From assembly GCF_002980525.1 (NCBI RefSeq), contig NZ_PVBQ01000004.1:124001-188000 (forward strand): 64,000 bases of DNA, given 5' to 3'. Below are positions 1-8,832 of this stretch, piece after piece. The translations under genes and the position numbers were made by a program. Position 1 is the first letter of the stretch. Each line of letters opens with the position of its first letter. Source of the stretch: Sphingobacterium haloxyli (GTDB lineage: Bacteria > Bacteroidota > Bacteroidia > Sphingobacteriales > Sphingobacteriaceae). The notes beneath the pieces are model-generated. The model searched no databases. It worked only from the letters and a program-made list of their open reading frames with translations, and had not been told where the DNA came from.

Positions 1-933
1 GACATGGGAAAAATACCTGTGTTGTGGGCTGATATAGCGTTAAAATATCCTGAAGCATTAAAGTCTTTACCTCGGGGAGTTGTTTTTGTGGATTGGAATT
101 ATGGCTGGGATCTCAATAGGTTTGGCGATCACCAAAAACTTACGAAAAGTGATTTTGAGATTTGGGGTGCTCCCTCTCTAAGGTCCAACCCCGATAATTA
201 CAACTTGACTTCATGGGAGAAGCATTTTAATAATATTCGGGACTTTATTCCTCAGGCAAGAGCGCTCGGCTATACAGGAATGATTATGACTTCCTGGTCA
301 ACATCAGGTGTGTATTCTTATCTAAAAGAAAGCGGCGCAGATATAATTGATCTACATGCCGTGCGACGAGTTTATCCACTGTCCGGTTTTAACCTCTTAT
401 TGGAAGCATACCTGAAAGCGATGAACGAAACGCAGACGCTCGATATACAAGCTTTTGTGCAAGATTATACAAATAGGGTGTATGGATTTAATCAGCAACA
501 ATCTAATCGATTCTTTAAGGCATTGTTTGCTGCTCCTTATCAGATTGGACAAGGTCGCGTTCTTGGGACGGAAGATATGTCAATCAAACAATTGCTTGAT
601 AGTGTTACGTATGTGGAAAAAGTATTCGACGAGTTACGACCGCTGAAAAACAAGGATGAATTTGAACATTATCGCCTTATGGCCAAAACAAGGGCGCTTT
701 ATGTTTCGTATCAATATATAGAGCATCAAGTAAACAGGGAAGATTTTGTAATGTCGCAAGTTCCCGAATTATTAAGCGAGTTAAAAGTTATCATTTCGAA
801 GATTAAAAAATTAAATAATGATTACTTAAAATTAAATAAAAAAGCCTTTTACATATCGGAACTGAGTATTGATAATGATTTACGGCTCGTGAAGGTCCAA
901 GCGCTATATAATAGATTGGGCAAGATACGCTGA
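1..933 (+). CDS. GH20-like glycoside hydrolase, C-terminal part (5' end outside window)
   Basis: The frame is open from the first base, so the gene probably begins upstream and the Met at base 4 is internal. The visible 309-310 residues resemble the second half of a family 20 (beta-hexosaminidase-like) catalytic barrel: a VDWNYGWD segment, a GAPSLRSNPDNY segment, and a GYTGMIMTSWSTSG strand typical of the barrel end, followed by a helical tail. The expected role is release of terminal hexosamine or a related sugar outside the cytoplasm. Any signal peptide and the catalytic Asp-Glu pair would lie upstream and cannot be checked. The gene is followed 52 bases later by an oxidoreductase and by a SusC/SusD pair, which fits a glycan-utilisation locus. 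The family call is by eye; another barrel glycosidase family is possible. Confidence 0.55.
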   Translation, partial: DMGKIPVLWADIALKYPEALKSLPRGVVFVDWNYGWDLNRFGDHQKLTKSDFEIWGAPSLRSNPDNYNLTSWEKHFNNIRDFIPQARALGYTGMIMTSWSTSGVYSYLKESGADIIDLHAVRRVYPLSGFNLLLEAYLKAMNETQTLDIQAFVQDYTNRVYGFNQQQSNRFFKALFAAPYQIGQGRVLGTEDMSIKQLLDSVTYVEKVFDELRPLKNKDEFEHYRLMAKTRALYVSYQYIEHQVNREDFVMSQVPELLSELKVIISKIKKLNNDYLKLNKKAFYISELSIDNDLRLVKVQALYNRLGKIR

Positions 934-985
934 GGGGGCTGGGTATTTTGAGAATAATAGAGTAGAACGAAAAAACAATATAATA

Positions 986-2209
986 ATGATGTCAGATAAT
1001 TTTATAAATAGAAGGAAATTTATTGCTAATAGTGCTTTAACGCTGGGGGGGCTATTTGTCGCGGATATGGCATTGTTTGGGAAAGCCACTTCATCAGAGA
1101 ACACTGTACAAGTGGGCGTAATAGGTACAGGAAAAAGAGGTCTAGGATTAATAAATACAATAGAAAAAGTTTCTGGTTTGAAAGTCGCCGCTTGCTGTGA
1201 TATCATTCCTGAAAATCTGCACGCGGCGATGGCAAAGGCCGATCCAAAGGCTAAAGCATATACAGACTACGAACAGCTGTTAGCAGATAAAAATATAGAT
1301 GCCGTGATCATTGCGACACCCTTGTACCTGCATTATCCGATGGCGGTAGCAGCACTTTCGGCGGATAAACATGTATATGTCGAGAAATCGATGGCCTTTA
1401 CGATAGAACAGTCGTTGGATCTAGTTAAAAGGGTGAGAAATTCGAGGTTTGTTTTCCAAGTAGGTTTTCAGTACAGGAATTTTGAACTCTATCACAAAAT
1501 TAAGGACGTTGTCAATCAGGGCTGGATAGGGGATACCTATAGCTTTGAATGCCAGTATAATCGAAACTCGGATTGGAGATATCCTGTCAATGACCCAAAA
1601 TTAGAGAAAGTTATCAACTGGAGGATGTATAAAGACCTTTGTGGCGGACCTTTATCCGAATTATGTGCTCACCAGATCGATGCGGTAAACTATATTACCA
1701 ATAGTCATCCTATTAAGGTAATGGGCTTAGGAGGAATAGACTACTGGAAAGATGGAAGAGAGACCCATGATAATGTCAGGACGGTGTATGAATATGAGCA
1801 TGGCATAAAAGCAACATATACATCGGTTTTGTCCAACGCGTTCAATGGATATCAGATTAGAATCTTAGGTAACAAAGCAACGATTGAAATTGAACGTAAC
1901 AAAGCTTACCTATACCCGGAAGCGACAAAGCGTACACTTGGTACCGTCGACGGTGTGACCGGGGCGACTATTTTAAACGCGACGCAAGGTGAAAGAACAG
2001 AAATTGAATACCTGGGTCCAGGTGAGAAAATGGTCGAGCCGACTATAAATGCGCTCAATGATTTTGCAGATTGTATAGTTAACGGTAATAAGCCTGTATC
2101 CAATGTAGAAACAGGACGAGACTCCGCAATCGCTATTTGTATGGGTTTAGACGCCATTGAGACGGAAAAAACGCAATATTGGAAACCGGAGTATGACATG
2201 TTGTCCTAG
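986..2209 (+). CDS. Gfo/Idh/MocA family oxidoreductase with Tat-like signal
   Basis: This 407-residue protein has a Rossmann motif VGVIGTGKRG at residues 43-52, the IIATP strand end at 108-112, and the EK pair of the family at 133-134, here EKS instead of the usual EKP. A GGPLSELCAHQID segment carries the expected C-terminal-domain histidine. The N-terminus (NRRKFIANSALTLGGLFVAD) is Tat-like with a twin arginine at 9-10, so the enzyme is probably exported with its NAD(P) cofactor already bound, as for the GH109-type and related periplasmic members. It would oxidise or reduce a sugar, or act as a redox-assisted glycosidase. Two Met codons are adjacent at the start; either could be used. It lies between the GH20-like gene and susC and probably belongs to the same locus. 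Confidence 0.85.
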   Translation: MMSDNFINRRKFIANSALTLGGLFVADMALFGKATSSENTVQVGVIGTGKRGLGLINTIEKVSGLKVAACCDIIPENLHAAMAKADPKAKAYTDYEQLLADKNIDAVIIATPLYLHYPMAVAALSADKHVYVEKSMAFTIEQSLDLVKRVRNSRFVFQVGFQYRNFELYHKIKDVVNQGWIGDTYSFECQYNRNSDWRYPVNDPKLEKVINWRMYKDLCGGPLSELCAHQIDAVNYITNSHPIKVMGLGGIDYWKDGRETHDNVRTVYEYEHGIKATYTSVLSNAFNGYQIRILGNKATIEIERNKAYLYPEATKRTLGTVDGVTGATILNATQGERTEIEYLGPGEKMVEPTINALNDFADCIVNGNKPVSNVETGRDSAIAICMGLDAIETEKTQYWKPEYDMLS

Positions 2210-2389
2210 GATCTGGAAGCATATCGCTAAGCAGCAGAACAGCGGAAAGAGAAAAGGAATGGATCAAAGAACAGTGATGGTACAGATGCTTTTTGCAAAA
2301 TCTATCCAGATTATGTTTGGAAAGCATTGAAAAGTTACTATATTAGTAACAAATTATAAGTCTAACGAAAATAAAATTTTATGAAATAA

Positions 2390-2403
2390 CGTGTACGTAA
2401 CCG
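2390..2403. promoter_or_regulatory. LacI-type operator O1 upstream of susC
   Basis: CGTGTACGTAACCG. It matches the perfect palindrome at 2434-2447 at 12 of 14 positions, and its right half TACGTAACCG is identical. The two sites are exactly 44 bp apart, about four helical turns. Related sites precede lacI (17497) and the nagB-like gene (18795). Inferred ligand: the LacI protein encoded at 17694. Confidence 0.65.
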
Positions 2404-2433
2404 ACCTATCCGGTGAATTCTGTTGATATAGTG

Positions 2434-2447
2434 CGGTTACGTAACCG
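2434..2447. promoter_or_regulatory. LacI-type operator O2 upstream of susC
   Basis: CGGTTACGTAACCG is a perfect 14-bp palindrome with the central CG usual for LacI-family sites. It ends 57 bases before the susC start. A weak promoter candidate (TTTG at 2451-2454, TAAGTTTA at 2472-2479, spacing 17) lies just downstream, so binding here could block initiation. The rest of the 295-base gap between 2209 and 2505 shows nothing else recognisable. Confidence 0.7.
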
Positions 2448-2504
2448 AATTTTGCACATATAAGTCATTGATAAGTTTACAAATAATAACCAATAGAAAA
2501 TGTT

Positions 2505-5500
2505 ATGATGCGTAGTTTACACAAGTTTTCCCTGCTATTTATTATGTCATTATTGGCAGTAGATGGCTATAGCCAAACGCAGATCGTTGGCATCGTTAAA
2601 GATGCCGAAACGCGGGAGCTGCTTTCTAGCGTAACGGTTCAGATTCGTGGTGTAACCACCCAGACCGACCGCCAAGGGCGTTTTGAACTTAAAGGCAATG
2701 TCGGAGAGAAAATCAGCTTTTCGCTTTTAGGGTATGACTTCTTGGAATTAGCTTCTACTGCAGGTACAATGGAAGTTATGTTGGAAAATCGGCTATCCGA
2801 TTTGGATGAAGTGGTTGTCGTGGGATATGGAACTCAGAAAAAGTCGAATTTGACAGGCGCTGTTTCTTCCCTTCAAATAGATGAAAGGATTACGAGCAGA
2901 GCCTTGACAAACTTATCTTCAGCTTTAAGCGGACAGTTGCCCGGTCTGGCTATTAGTCAAAATAGCGGCATGGCGGGAAGTAACGATATGTCGATACTCA
3001 TCAGAGGAATGGGAACAGTCAACGACGCAAGCCCACTAATAGTAGTGGACGGTATGCCTGATGTTGATATGAACAGGTTGAATATTAACGATATAGAGAG
3101 TGTGACTGTCCTGAAGGATGCAAGCTCCGCTGCTATTTACGGTTCTAGAGCAGCCAACGGTGTAATTCTGATCACTACGAAATCGGGAAAGAATTTAGAA
3201 AAGCCCAGACTTGAACTTTCGTCTAATGTAGCGATGTCAAACCCTACTGATGCGTATTCATTTTTACCTGACTATCCAAGAGCTTTAACTCTCCATCAAA
3301 TAGCTCAACTCACGTCTACTGAACGCGCAAACTTGAACTACAAAGATGGCACGATAGACCAATGGATGGCTTTGGGAATGATCGATCCTATCCGGTATCC
3401 GAATACAGATTGGTGGGATATAATTGTCCGAAATGGCGTGTTGCAGAACCACAACCTTTCGGTGCAGGGAGGAAATGACAAATCTAGCTTTTTTGGTTCT
3501 GTCGGGATTATGGACGAAAAGGGATTGCAAATAAACAACAATTTTAAACGATACAACGCTAGATTTAACTACGAACATTCTTTAAGGGATAATTTGGTTA
3601 TCGGGACACGCTTCGGGGGAAACTGGTCTGTTTGGGAGTACGCCGGTTCCGAAGGTTTTACTCAGGGGAGTGGGGTGGGAGCTGATCTCAGAGCTTCGGT
3701 TGCCGGAATAACCCCTTACGATCCTGTTACGGGATACTACGGAGGAGAGATGGCATATAATGAAAATACACTCGTGTTCAATCCGCTACAAGCTTATACG
3801 AATGTGAGAAACCACCAAAACCGGCAGGAAATCAATCCTTCGATGTACCTAGAGTGGTTCCCAATCGAGGGATTAAGAGCCCGTGCTGATTATACCATTG
3901 ATTATTACAACCAATTTAGACGAGGGGCAAATATACCCACTCAGGCGTATAATTTTCAGCGTGAAATGCTGACAGACCGATGGTTTATCACACCAAATGC
4001 TCCAATACAAAATTTTACAAATACAGGGTATAAGACGCAGTTAAATGCTTTGCTCAATTATGACAAGCAAATAAATGCCAATCATCAGATAACAGGACTT
4101 TTTGTGTTTAGCCAGGAGTATTGGTACAATAGAGCCCAAAACGCATCAAGGAATGATCGTCTACATCCCTCACTTACTGAAATTGACGCCGCACTGAATG
4201 AGATACAGTCCAATGGGGGAAATTCCAACGAAGAAGCTATGCGTTCGTTTGTCGGTCGCTTCAATTACAATGCGTATGGTAAATATCTGTTGGAGTTCAG
4301 TGCTCGATTCGATGGGTCTTCCAGATTTATTGGTGACCAACAGTATGGTTTCTTTCCATCGGGTTCTTTTGGATGGAGATTTTCGGAAGAAGGTTTCGTG
4401 CAAAATTTTGCGCAAAGCTTCTTGAACGAAGGTAAATTACGGGTTTCATACGGAGGTCTAGGAAATAATAGCGGTGTAGGTCGGTATGAACAGCAAGAAA
4501 CTTTGACTACAATGAATTATATAATCGATGGCCAAATAGTGCGTGGATTTGTAAATTCCAAGATGATCAATAGAGATTTATCATGGGAAGGAACCTACGT
4601 GACAAATATAGGTTTAGATCTTGGTTTTCTTCGAAATAGACTGACAGCTGAAATTGATTATTATAATAGGTTGACTAAGGGCATGAACCGTCCTTCTGAA
4701 ATGTCTACGCATTTAACCGGTGCATACACGGCACCTAGAAGGAATATTGGTAATTTAAGGAATCAAGGTGTCGAGGGTAATTTCACTTGGCGAGATAATA
4801 TCGGTGATTTTAATTATAGTCTGCGTTTTAATATCGCCCATAACAGAAATCGTTTGGAAAGCTGGAACGAATATTTAGGAAGAGGTTCGACTTTTATCGA
4901 TATGCCGTATGGTTTCTTGTATACATACGAAGATAAGGGGATAGCGCAGACTTGGGACGATATATATAACAGTACGCCACAGGGCGCTGCACCGGGCGAT
5001 GTATTGAGACTTGATTTGAACGGAGACGGTCGAATAGACGCTAATGATAAAAAAGCTTATCCAAATATAGACCAAAACAGGCCTCGCACGAATCTCGGAT
5101 TCGCTATCAATATGAGCTGGAAAGGGTTTGATTTCTCGACTTTCCTAACAGCGGAAACGGGGCGTAAGGATTATTGGATTACCCGTTATAATGATGTTAA
5201 TCCGAACGTGACAAGTTACGCCTTTAGCCAATTGCATTTGGATTACCCGTGGAGTCACGCGAATAGGGGTGGCGAATGGCCTAGATTAGGTGGTGGGGGT
5301 TTAAACAGACAGGAAACAACCTTGTGGCTAGACAACCTGAATTATTTACGAATGAAGAATATACAGATTGGATATACGTTAAGAGGCAAAAGGGCCCTTT
5401 CTTTACTGGGGCTAAATGATATACGATTCTTCATCTCAGGTGAAAATTTATTCACAGTTACCAAGTACAGGGGACTTGACCCGGAAATACAAGGCAAGGA

Positions 5501-5561
5501 TATAAACGAAGCATATCCTTTGGTTAAATCGTATTCAATGGGGCTGAAGATTGGAATTTAA
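2505..5561 (+). CDS. SusC/RagA-family TonB-dependent outer-membrane receptor
   Basis: The 1018-residue protein starts with a signal peptide ending near residue 23 (VDGYSQ), then a carboxypeptidase-regulatory-like beta-sandwich (about 25-95), the SusC-family segment DEVVVVGYGTQKKSNLTGAV before the TonB plug (about 110-225, with VLKDASSAAIYGSRAANGVI), and a long beta-barrel up to the terminal aromatic-rich strand (SMGLKIGI). It is the energised pore that imports oligosaccharides bound by the SusD partner encoded 11 bases downstream. There is no STN domain, so unlike the copy at 34638 it is not built to signal to an anti-sigma factor. Two LacI operators lie upstream and suggest repression when substrate is absent. 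ATG at 2505 is chosen because the signal peptide begins directly there. Confidence 0.95.
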   Translation: MMRSLHKFSLLFIMSLLAVDGYSQTQIVGIVKDAETRELLSSVTVQIRGVTTQTDRQGRFELKGNVGEKISFSLLGYDFLELASTAGTMEVMLENRLSDLDEVVVVGYGTQKKSNLTGAVSSLQIDERITSRALTNLSSALSGQLPGLAISQNSGMAGSNDMSILIRGMGTVNDASPLIVVDGMPDVDMNRLNINDIESVTVLKDASSAAIYGSRAANGVILITTKSGKNLEKPRLELSSNVAMSNPTDAYSFLPDYPRALTLHQIAQLTSTERANLNYKDGTIDQWMALGMIDPIRYPNTDWWDIIVRNGVLQNHNLSVQGGNDKSSFFGSVGIMDEKGLQINNNFKRYNARFNYEHSLRDNLVIGTRFGGNWSVWEYAGSEGFTQGSGVGADLRASVAGITPYDPVTGYYGGEMAYNENTLVFNPLQAYTNVRNHQNRQEINPSMYLEWFPIEGLRARADYTIDYYNQFRRGANIPTQAYNFQREMLTDRWFITPNAPIQNFTNTGYKTQLNALLNYDKQINANHQITGLFVFSQEYWYNRAQNASRNDRLHPSLTEIDAALNEIQSNGGNSNEEAMRSFVGRFNYNAYGKYLLEFSARFDGSSRFIGDQQYGFFPSGSFGWRFSEEGFVQNFAQSFLNEGKLRVSYGGLGNNSGVGRYEQQETLTTMNYIIDGQIVRGFVNSKMINRDLSWEGTYVTNIGLDLGFLRNRLTAEIDYYNRLTKGMNRPSEMSTHLTGAYTAPRRNIGNLRNQGVEGNFTWRDNIGDFNYSLRFNIAHNRNRLESWNEYLGRGSTFIDMPYGFLYTYEDKGIAQTWDDIYNSTPQGAAPGDVLRLDLNGDGRIDANDKKAYPNIDQNRPRTNLGFAINMSWKGFDFSTFLTAETGRKDYWITRYNDVNPNVTSYAFSQLHLDYPWSHANRGGEWPRLGGGGLNRQETTLWLDNLNYLRMKNIQIGYTLRGKRALSLLGLNDIRFFISGENLFTVTKYRGLDPEIQGKDINEAYPLVKSYSMGLKIGI

Positions 5562-5572
5562 ACTAAATAACA

Positions 5573-7402
5573 ATGGAAAATATAAATAAACTTTATAGAA
5601 TAATACCCATGATCATCACCTTGTCGTGCTTTTCATGTAATGATGACTTTCTAGATCGACAGCCTAGGACTGAATTAGGCGCTGCTGCGTTCTGGCAGAC
5701 CACGCAAGACGCAACTACAGCTTTGATGGGGGCTTACTCGGATGTCCGTTCACTCTTTGAATGGGATTTGTGGTGGGATGGACAGGGAGAATACCAACGC
5801 GTTCTAAATACCACCGCTATTGCTAGATCTCCCGGAATGACAGACGGTAGTTTTAACCCCAGTGGTTATGGTGGGGCCTTTAACGCTCTGTACAGGGATC
5901 TTTACGGTGGTGTGCACCGAACAAATTACGTTATTGAAAACGTAGAGAGAATGTTGCTTGAAAACACGTCTCCAGACGTCACTGGTGAACTCGAAGCAAT
6001 AATAGGCGAAGCTCGTTTGCTAAGAGGAATGGTCTATTTCAGATTGATTTCGCTTTGGGGAGATGTGCCCTATATAGGAAAAATCATCTATGATAATTCT
6101 GAAGTGGAGGATATTACTCGGATGCCAATAAAGCAGGTCAAGGATTCGATTTATGCCGACTTTACTTATGCATCTGAAAAGCTTCCAGACCGCATTCCCG
6201 CCTTGGGGCGTGCTGCCAAACCTGCGGCGCTGGCTTTCAGGGGAAAGCTACAGCTTTATTGGGCGTCTTGGAATAACTTTGGGTGGCCGGAATTGGATGG
6301 ATTTGTGCCTGATCCAGAGGAGGCCAGAACCGCTTATGTCGGGGCGGCAGATGATTTCAGAAGCGTTATTCAGGACTTCGGGTTGGCATTGTTCAGGAAC
6401 GGAGAGCCGGGAGAAATTGACGAATTAGGAAAAGCAGAGATTCTACCCAATTATTTTGACCTGTTTCTGCCTACAGCAAATGGGGACTCAGAAATAATTA
6501 TGAGCTTTACACATGGCGGACAAGGCTCGGGCCAAGGAGAATCGCTAATGAGGGCATTAGGAGGACGGCAACTTATGAGTGGTCAACTTCAGGTATTCCC
6601 CCGTTTTGAAATAGCAGACAGGTATCAATCCACCATCACGGGTGATTTTGTGAAGCCGCTAATTCCAATGAATCCATCTAATCCAGAAGCAAGAACCACC
6701 GAAAACTCTGCAATTAATCCACAAAGTTATGCTGACCGAGATTACCGAATGAAGGCTTCTATCTTGTGGGATTATGAGATGATTATGGGCATTGTGAATT
6801 TTCAGTACGACGGATGGACGCCGTTTATATATAAAACTTGGACATCCCCTGTGACGATAGATGGCGTAAACTATATTACATACACAGGACACGGAACTGC
6901 ACTATCCGGCTACGTGTACAGAAAATTTCTAAGAAACTACCCCGGGGCGGATCGTGCGTCCGGTGATTATGCCTGGCCAGTTATGCGATTGGCAGATGTA
7001 TATCTGATGTATGCAGAGGCTACTAATGAAGCTTATGGCCCCCAGCAGGTTGCTGTTGACCTGGTAAACCGGATAAGACACAGGGGAAACCTTCCACCTT
7101 TAAAAGCAGAGAAGTATGCCAGCAAGGAAGACTTTTTTGACGCAATTGAGCAAGAGAGAATTATAGAGCTATTGGGGGAGGGGCACAGATCATTTGATCT
7201 GCGACGTTGGCGGGCTATTGAAAGGGTGTGGGTGCCGCCATTTTCACCCGGCGTATGGTGTATTGACAGTCACGGAGCAAATGTCACTAGGTACTTTAAC
7301 AATGCGTCTGAAAGAGCCTACGAGCAATGTTACATATTTAGAATCCCGCCCGCTGAACGAGATAGAAATCCAAATCTAACGCAAAACACACCTTGGATGT
7401 AA
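5573..7402 (+). CDS. SusD/RagB-family glycan-binding lipoprotein
   Basis: The 609-residue protein has a lipoprotein signal with the cysteine at residue 22 followed by NDD, and FLDRQPRTE after it, which is typical of SusD starts. Family features are visible: an N-terminal AAFWQTTQDATTALMGAY helix, LLRGMVYFRLISLWGDVPY in the TPR-like core, and the C-terminal block with RLADVYLMYAEATNEAYG and RIIELLGEGHRSFDLRRW. It sits on the cell surface as a lid over the SusC barrel and binds the glycan. It follows susC by 11 bases and is clearly in the same transcript. Length is slightly above the usual 500-600 residues because of inserts in the middle region. Confidence 0.95.
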   Translation: MENINKLYRIIPMIITLSCFSCNDDFLDRQPRTELGAAAFWQTTQDATTALMGAYSDVRSLFEWDLWWDGQGEYQRVLNTTAIARSPGMTDGSFNPSGYGGAFNALYRDLYGGVHRTNYVIENVERMLLENTSPDVTGELEAIIGEARLLRGMVYFRLISLWGDVPYIGKIIYDNSEVEDITRMPIKQVKDSIYADFTYASEKLPDRIPALGRAAKPAALAFRGKLQLYWASWNNFGWPELDGFVPDPEEARTAYVGAADDFRSVIQDFGLALFRNGEPGEIDELGKAEILPNYFDLFLPTANGDSEIIMSFTHGGQGSGQGESLMRALGGRQLMSGQLQVFPRFEIADRYQSTITGDFVKPLIPMNPSNPEARTTENSAINPQSYADRDYRMKASILWDYEMIMGIVNFQYDGWTPFIYKTWTSPVTIDGVNYITYTGHGTALSGYVYRKFLRNYPGADRASGDYAWPVMRLADVYLMYAEATNEAYGPQQVAVDLVNRIRHRGNLPPLKAEKYASKEDFFDAIEQERIIELLGEGHRSFDLRRWRAIERVWVPPFSPGVWCIDSHGANVTRYFNNASERAYEQCYIFRIPPAERDRNPNLTQNTPWM

Positions 7403-7435
7403 AACTTAGAAGATTCATTAAAAACAAATAACCGT

Positions 7436-7840
7436 ATGAAAAAATATAGTATAGTGTTAGTAATATTGGTTGGCTTATTCGGTTGCGGAGATGATTATTA
7501 TCCCGTGGACGAAGACGGATTATTAATAACCGATCGAGCCGAGTGTTTTGTGAGCAATTTTGAGCTTCTGGATACAGACTATCAGACTGTCAGAACGAAG
7601 AACGCCGTTATAGACACTGTAGCACAAACAATAGATGTTGAAGTCCGGTGGGGAACTAATTTAAAAAGGCTGTGGCCTCAATTTACGCTGGTAACGGATG
7701 CTAAATTAGATCCCAAAATAACCGATTGGACTGATTTTACTGATATAAGTTCACCGAGAGAATGGACGGTGATCTCGGGTAACCGTAAGGTGAAGAAAAC
7801 GTATTCCGTGAATATAACAATTCAGCAACTAAACCCTTAA
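7436..7840 (+). CDS. Small surface lipoprotein, DUF5018-like
   Basis: The 134-residue protein has a short lipoprotein signal (LVGLFGC, cysteine at 17) followed by GDD, the acidic context that favours export to the surface in Bacteroidota. The body looks like one beta-sandwich: paired strands near AIDTVAQTIDVEVRW-like sequence and a C-terminal WTVISGNRKVKKTYSVNI segment that resembles the end of DUF5018/Ig-like modules. Its position directly after susD is where accessory glycan-binding lipoproteins (SusE/F analogues) usually lie. No catalytic motif is seen. Function as a surface glycan-binding protein is inferred from position and fold only. Confidence 0.6.
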   Translation: MKKYSIVLVILVGLFGCGDDYYPVDEDGLLITDRAECFVSNFELLDTDYQTVRTKNAVIDTVAQTIDVEVRWGTNLKRLWPQFTLVTDAKLDPKITDWTDFTDISSPREWTVISGNRKVKKTYSVNITIQQLNP

Positions 7841-7845
7841 TTATT

Positions 7846-8832
7846 ATGTGTACAAAGTATTATAAGATATTCCTGTTGACCTTTTCGTTTGGCTTATTAT
7901 TTATCTCCTGTGAAAGTGATGAGTACAGTGTGCCAAAAGCGAATACCCAACTTCACAATGATGTCATAAAGCGAACATTAGGGCCAAATGTGGTTGGACT
8001 TGATATAGAGTTTGCTTACGCAATGGCACTAGGATGTGAGCGCGGCCATATCGTTAGTGCCGAGGTGGAAGCCTCTATATCCGGAGCGACCGGAACCTTT
8101 TTGGAACACCGTTCTTTTCATACGGATAATGGAGGCAATGATGTGGGAGTCGTTGTAGGGGAACCATCCATTACCGCAGAAAACACTACAAAAGTAATAT
8201 TCAGTGTCGATACTTGCGCAGCAACCCTAAGATATTATTACACGATCCCTGAAGAAGCAAGAGGAAAATCGGTAACCTTCACGTTTTCTTCAACAGCAAG
8301 TACGGGGGAGCGTGTATCGTATCAGATGGGACCTTACCAAATCGCAAAAATGAATATAGAAAAGGATATCGTACTTTCTAATGATGATAAGTGTTTTTTT
8401 TCGATTGCTGATATGAAAGTATATGATGAAGCTGAGGCATTGCAAAGGACCGATAAGATAGATTTGGTTTATCTCTATAGAGCTATTCCCGGTATAGCAT
8501 TCGATCATGCGTTAGTTTCACCGGATGTAGATGCCACGTTTCTACAGGGGAAAACTGTGCCTTCGAGTATAGATAATGCCACATTGATACAGAGGGCGTT
8601 TGGTTTACAGGATCAGCATTTAGCCAGATTGCAGTTCGGGATATATGTTGATGACCTAGATTTTCAAACTTTAAATATTTCCGACGCGTCCAATTATGCG
8701 ATAGACCTAAGGGCTGAATATGGCGCCTGGATCCAAACCGTTGATAACAAATATCGGGCTTATGTCTATGTCAATGCTGTCAACAACGGAGACGAAACAA
8801 TGACGATAAGCATTAAAAGATATGAAATGTAA
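7846..8832 (+). CDS. Lipoprotein, DUF4466-like, SusD-associated
   Basis: The 328-residue protein has a lipoprotein signal (LLFISC, cysteine at about 23, followed by ESDEY). The segment NDVIKRTLGPNVVGLDIEFAYAMA and the phrase SAEVEASISGATGTFLEHRS recall the DUF4466 family found beside SusC/SusD pairs; this is memory-based recognition, not a search result. It seems to be an all-beta surface protein without catalytic signature. It starts 5 bases after the previous gene, and its last 11 bases overlap the next gene, so translation of the three is probably coupled. The likely job is binding or presenting the glycan at the surface. Confidence 0.6.
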   Translation: MCTKYYKIFLLTFSFGLLFISCESDEYSVPKANTQLHNDVIKRTLGPNVVGLDIEFAYAMALGCERGHIVSAEVEASISGATGTFLEHRSFHTDNGGNDVGVVVGEPSITAENTTKVIFSVDTCAATLRYYYTIPEEARGKSVTFTFSSTASTGERVSYQMGPYQIAKMNIEKDIVLSNDDKCFFSIADMKVYDEAEALQRTDKIDLVYLYRAIPGIAFDHALVSPDVDATFLQGKTVPSSIDNATLIQRAFGLQDQHLARLQFGIYVDDLDFQTLNISDASNYAIDLRAEYGAWIQTVDNKYRAYVYVNAVNNGDETMTISIKRYEM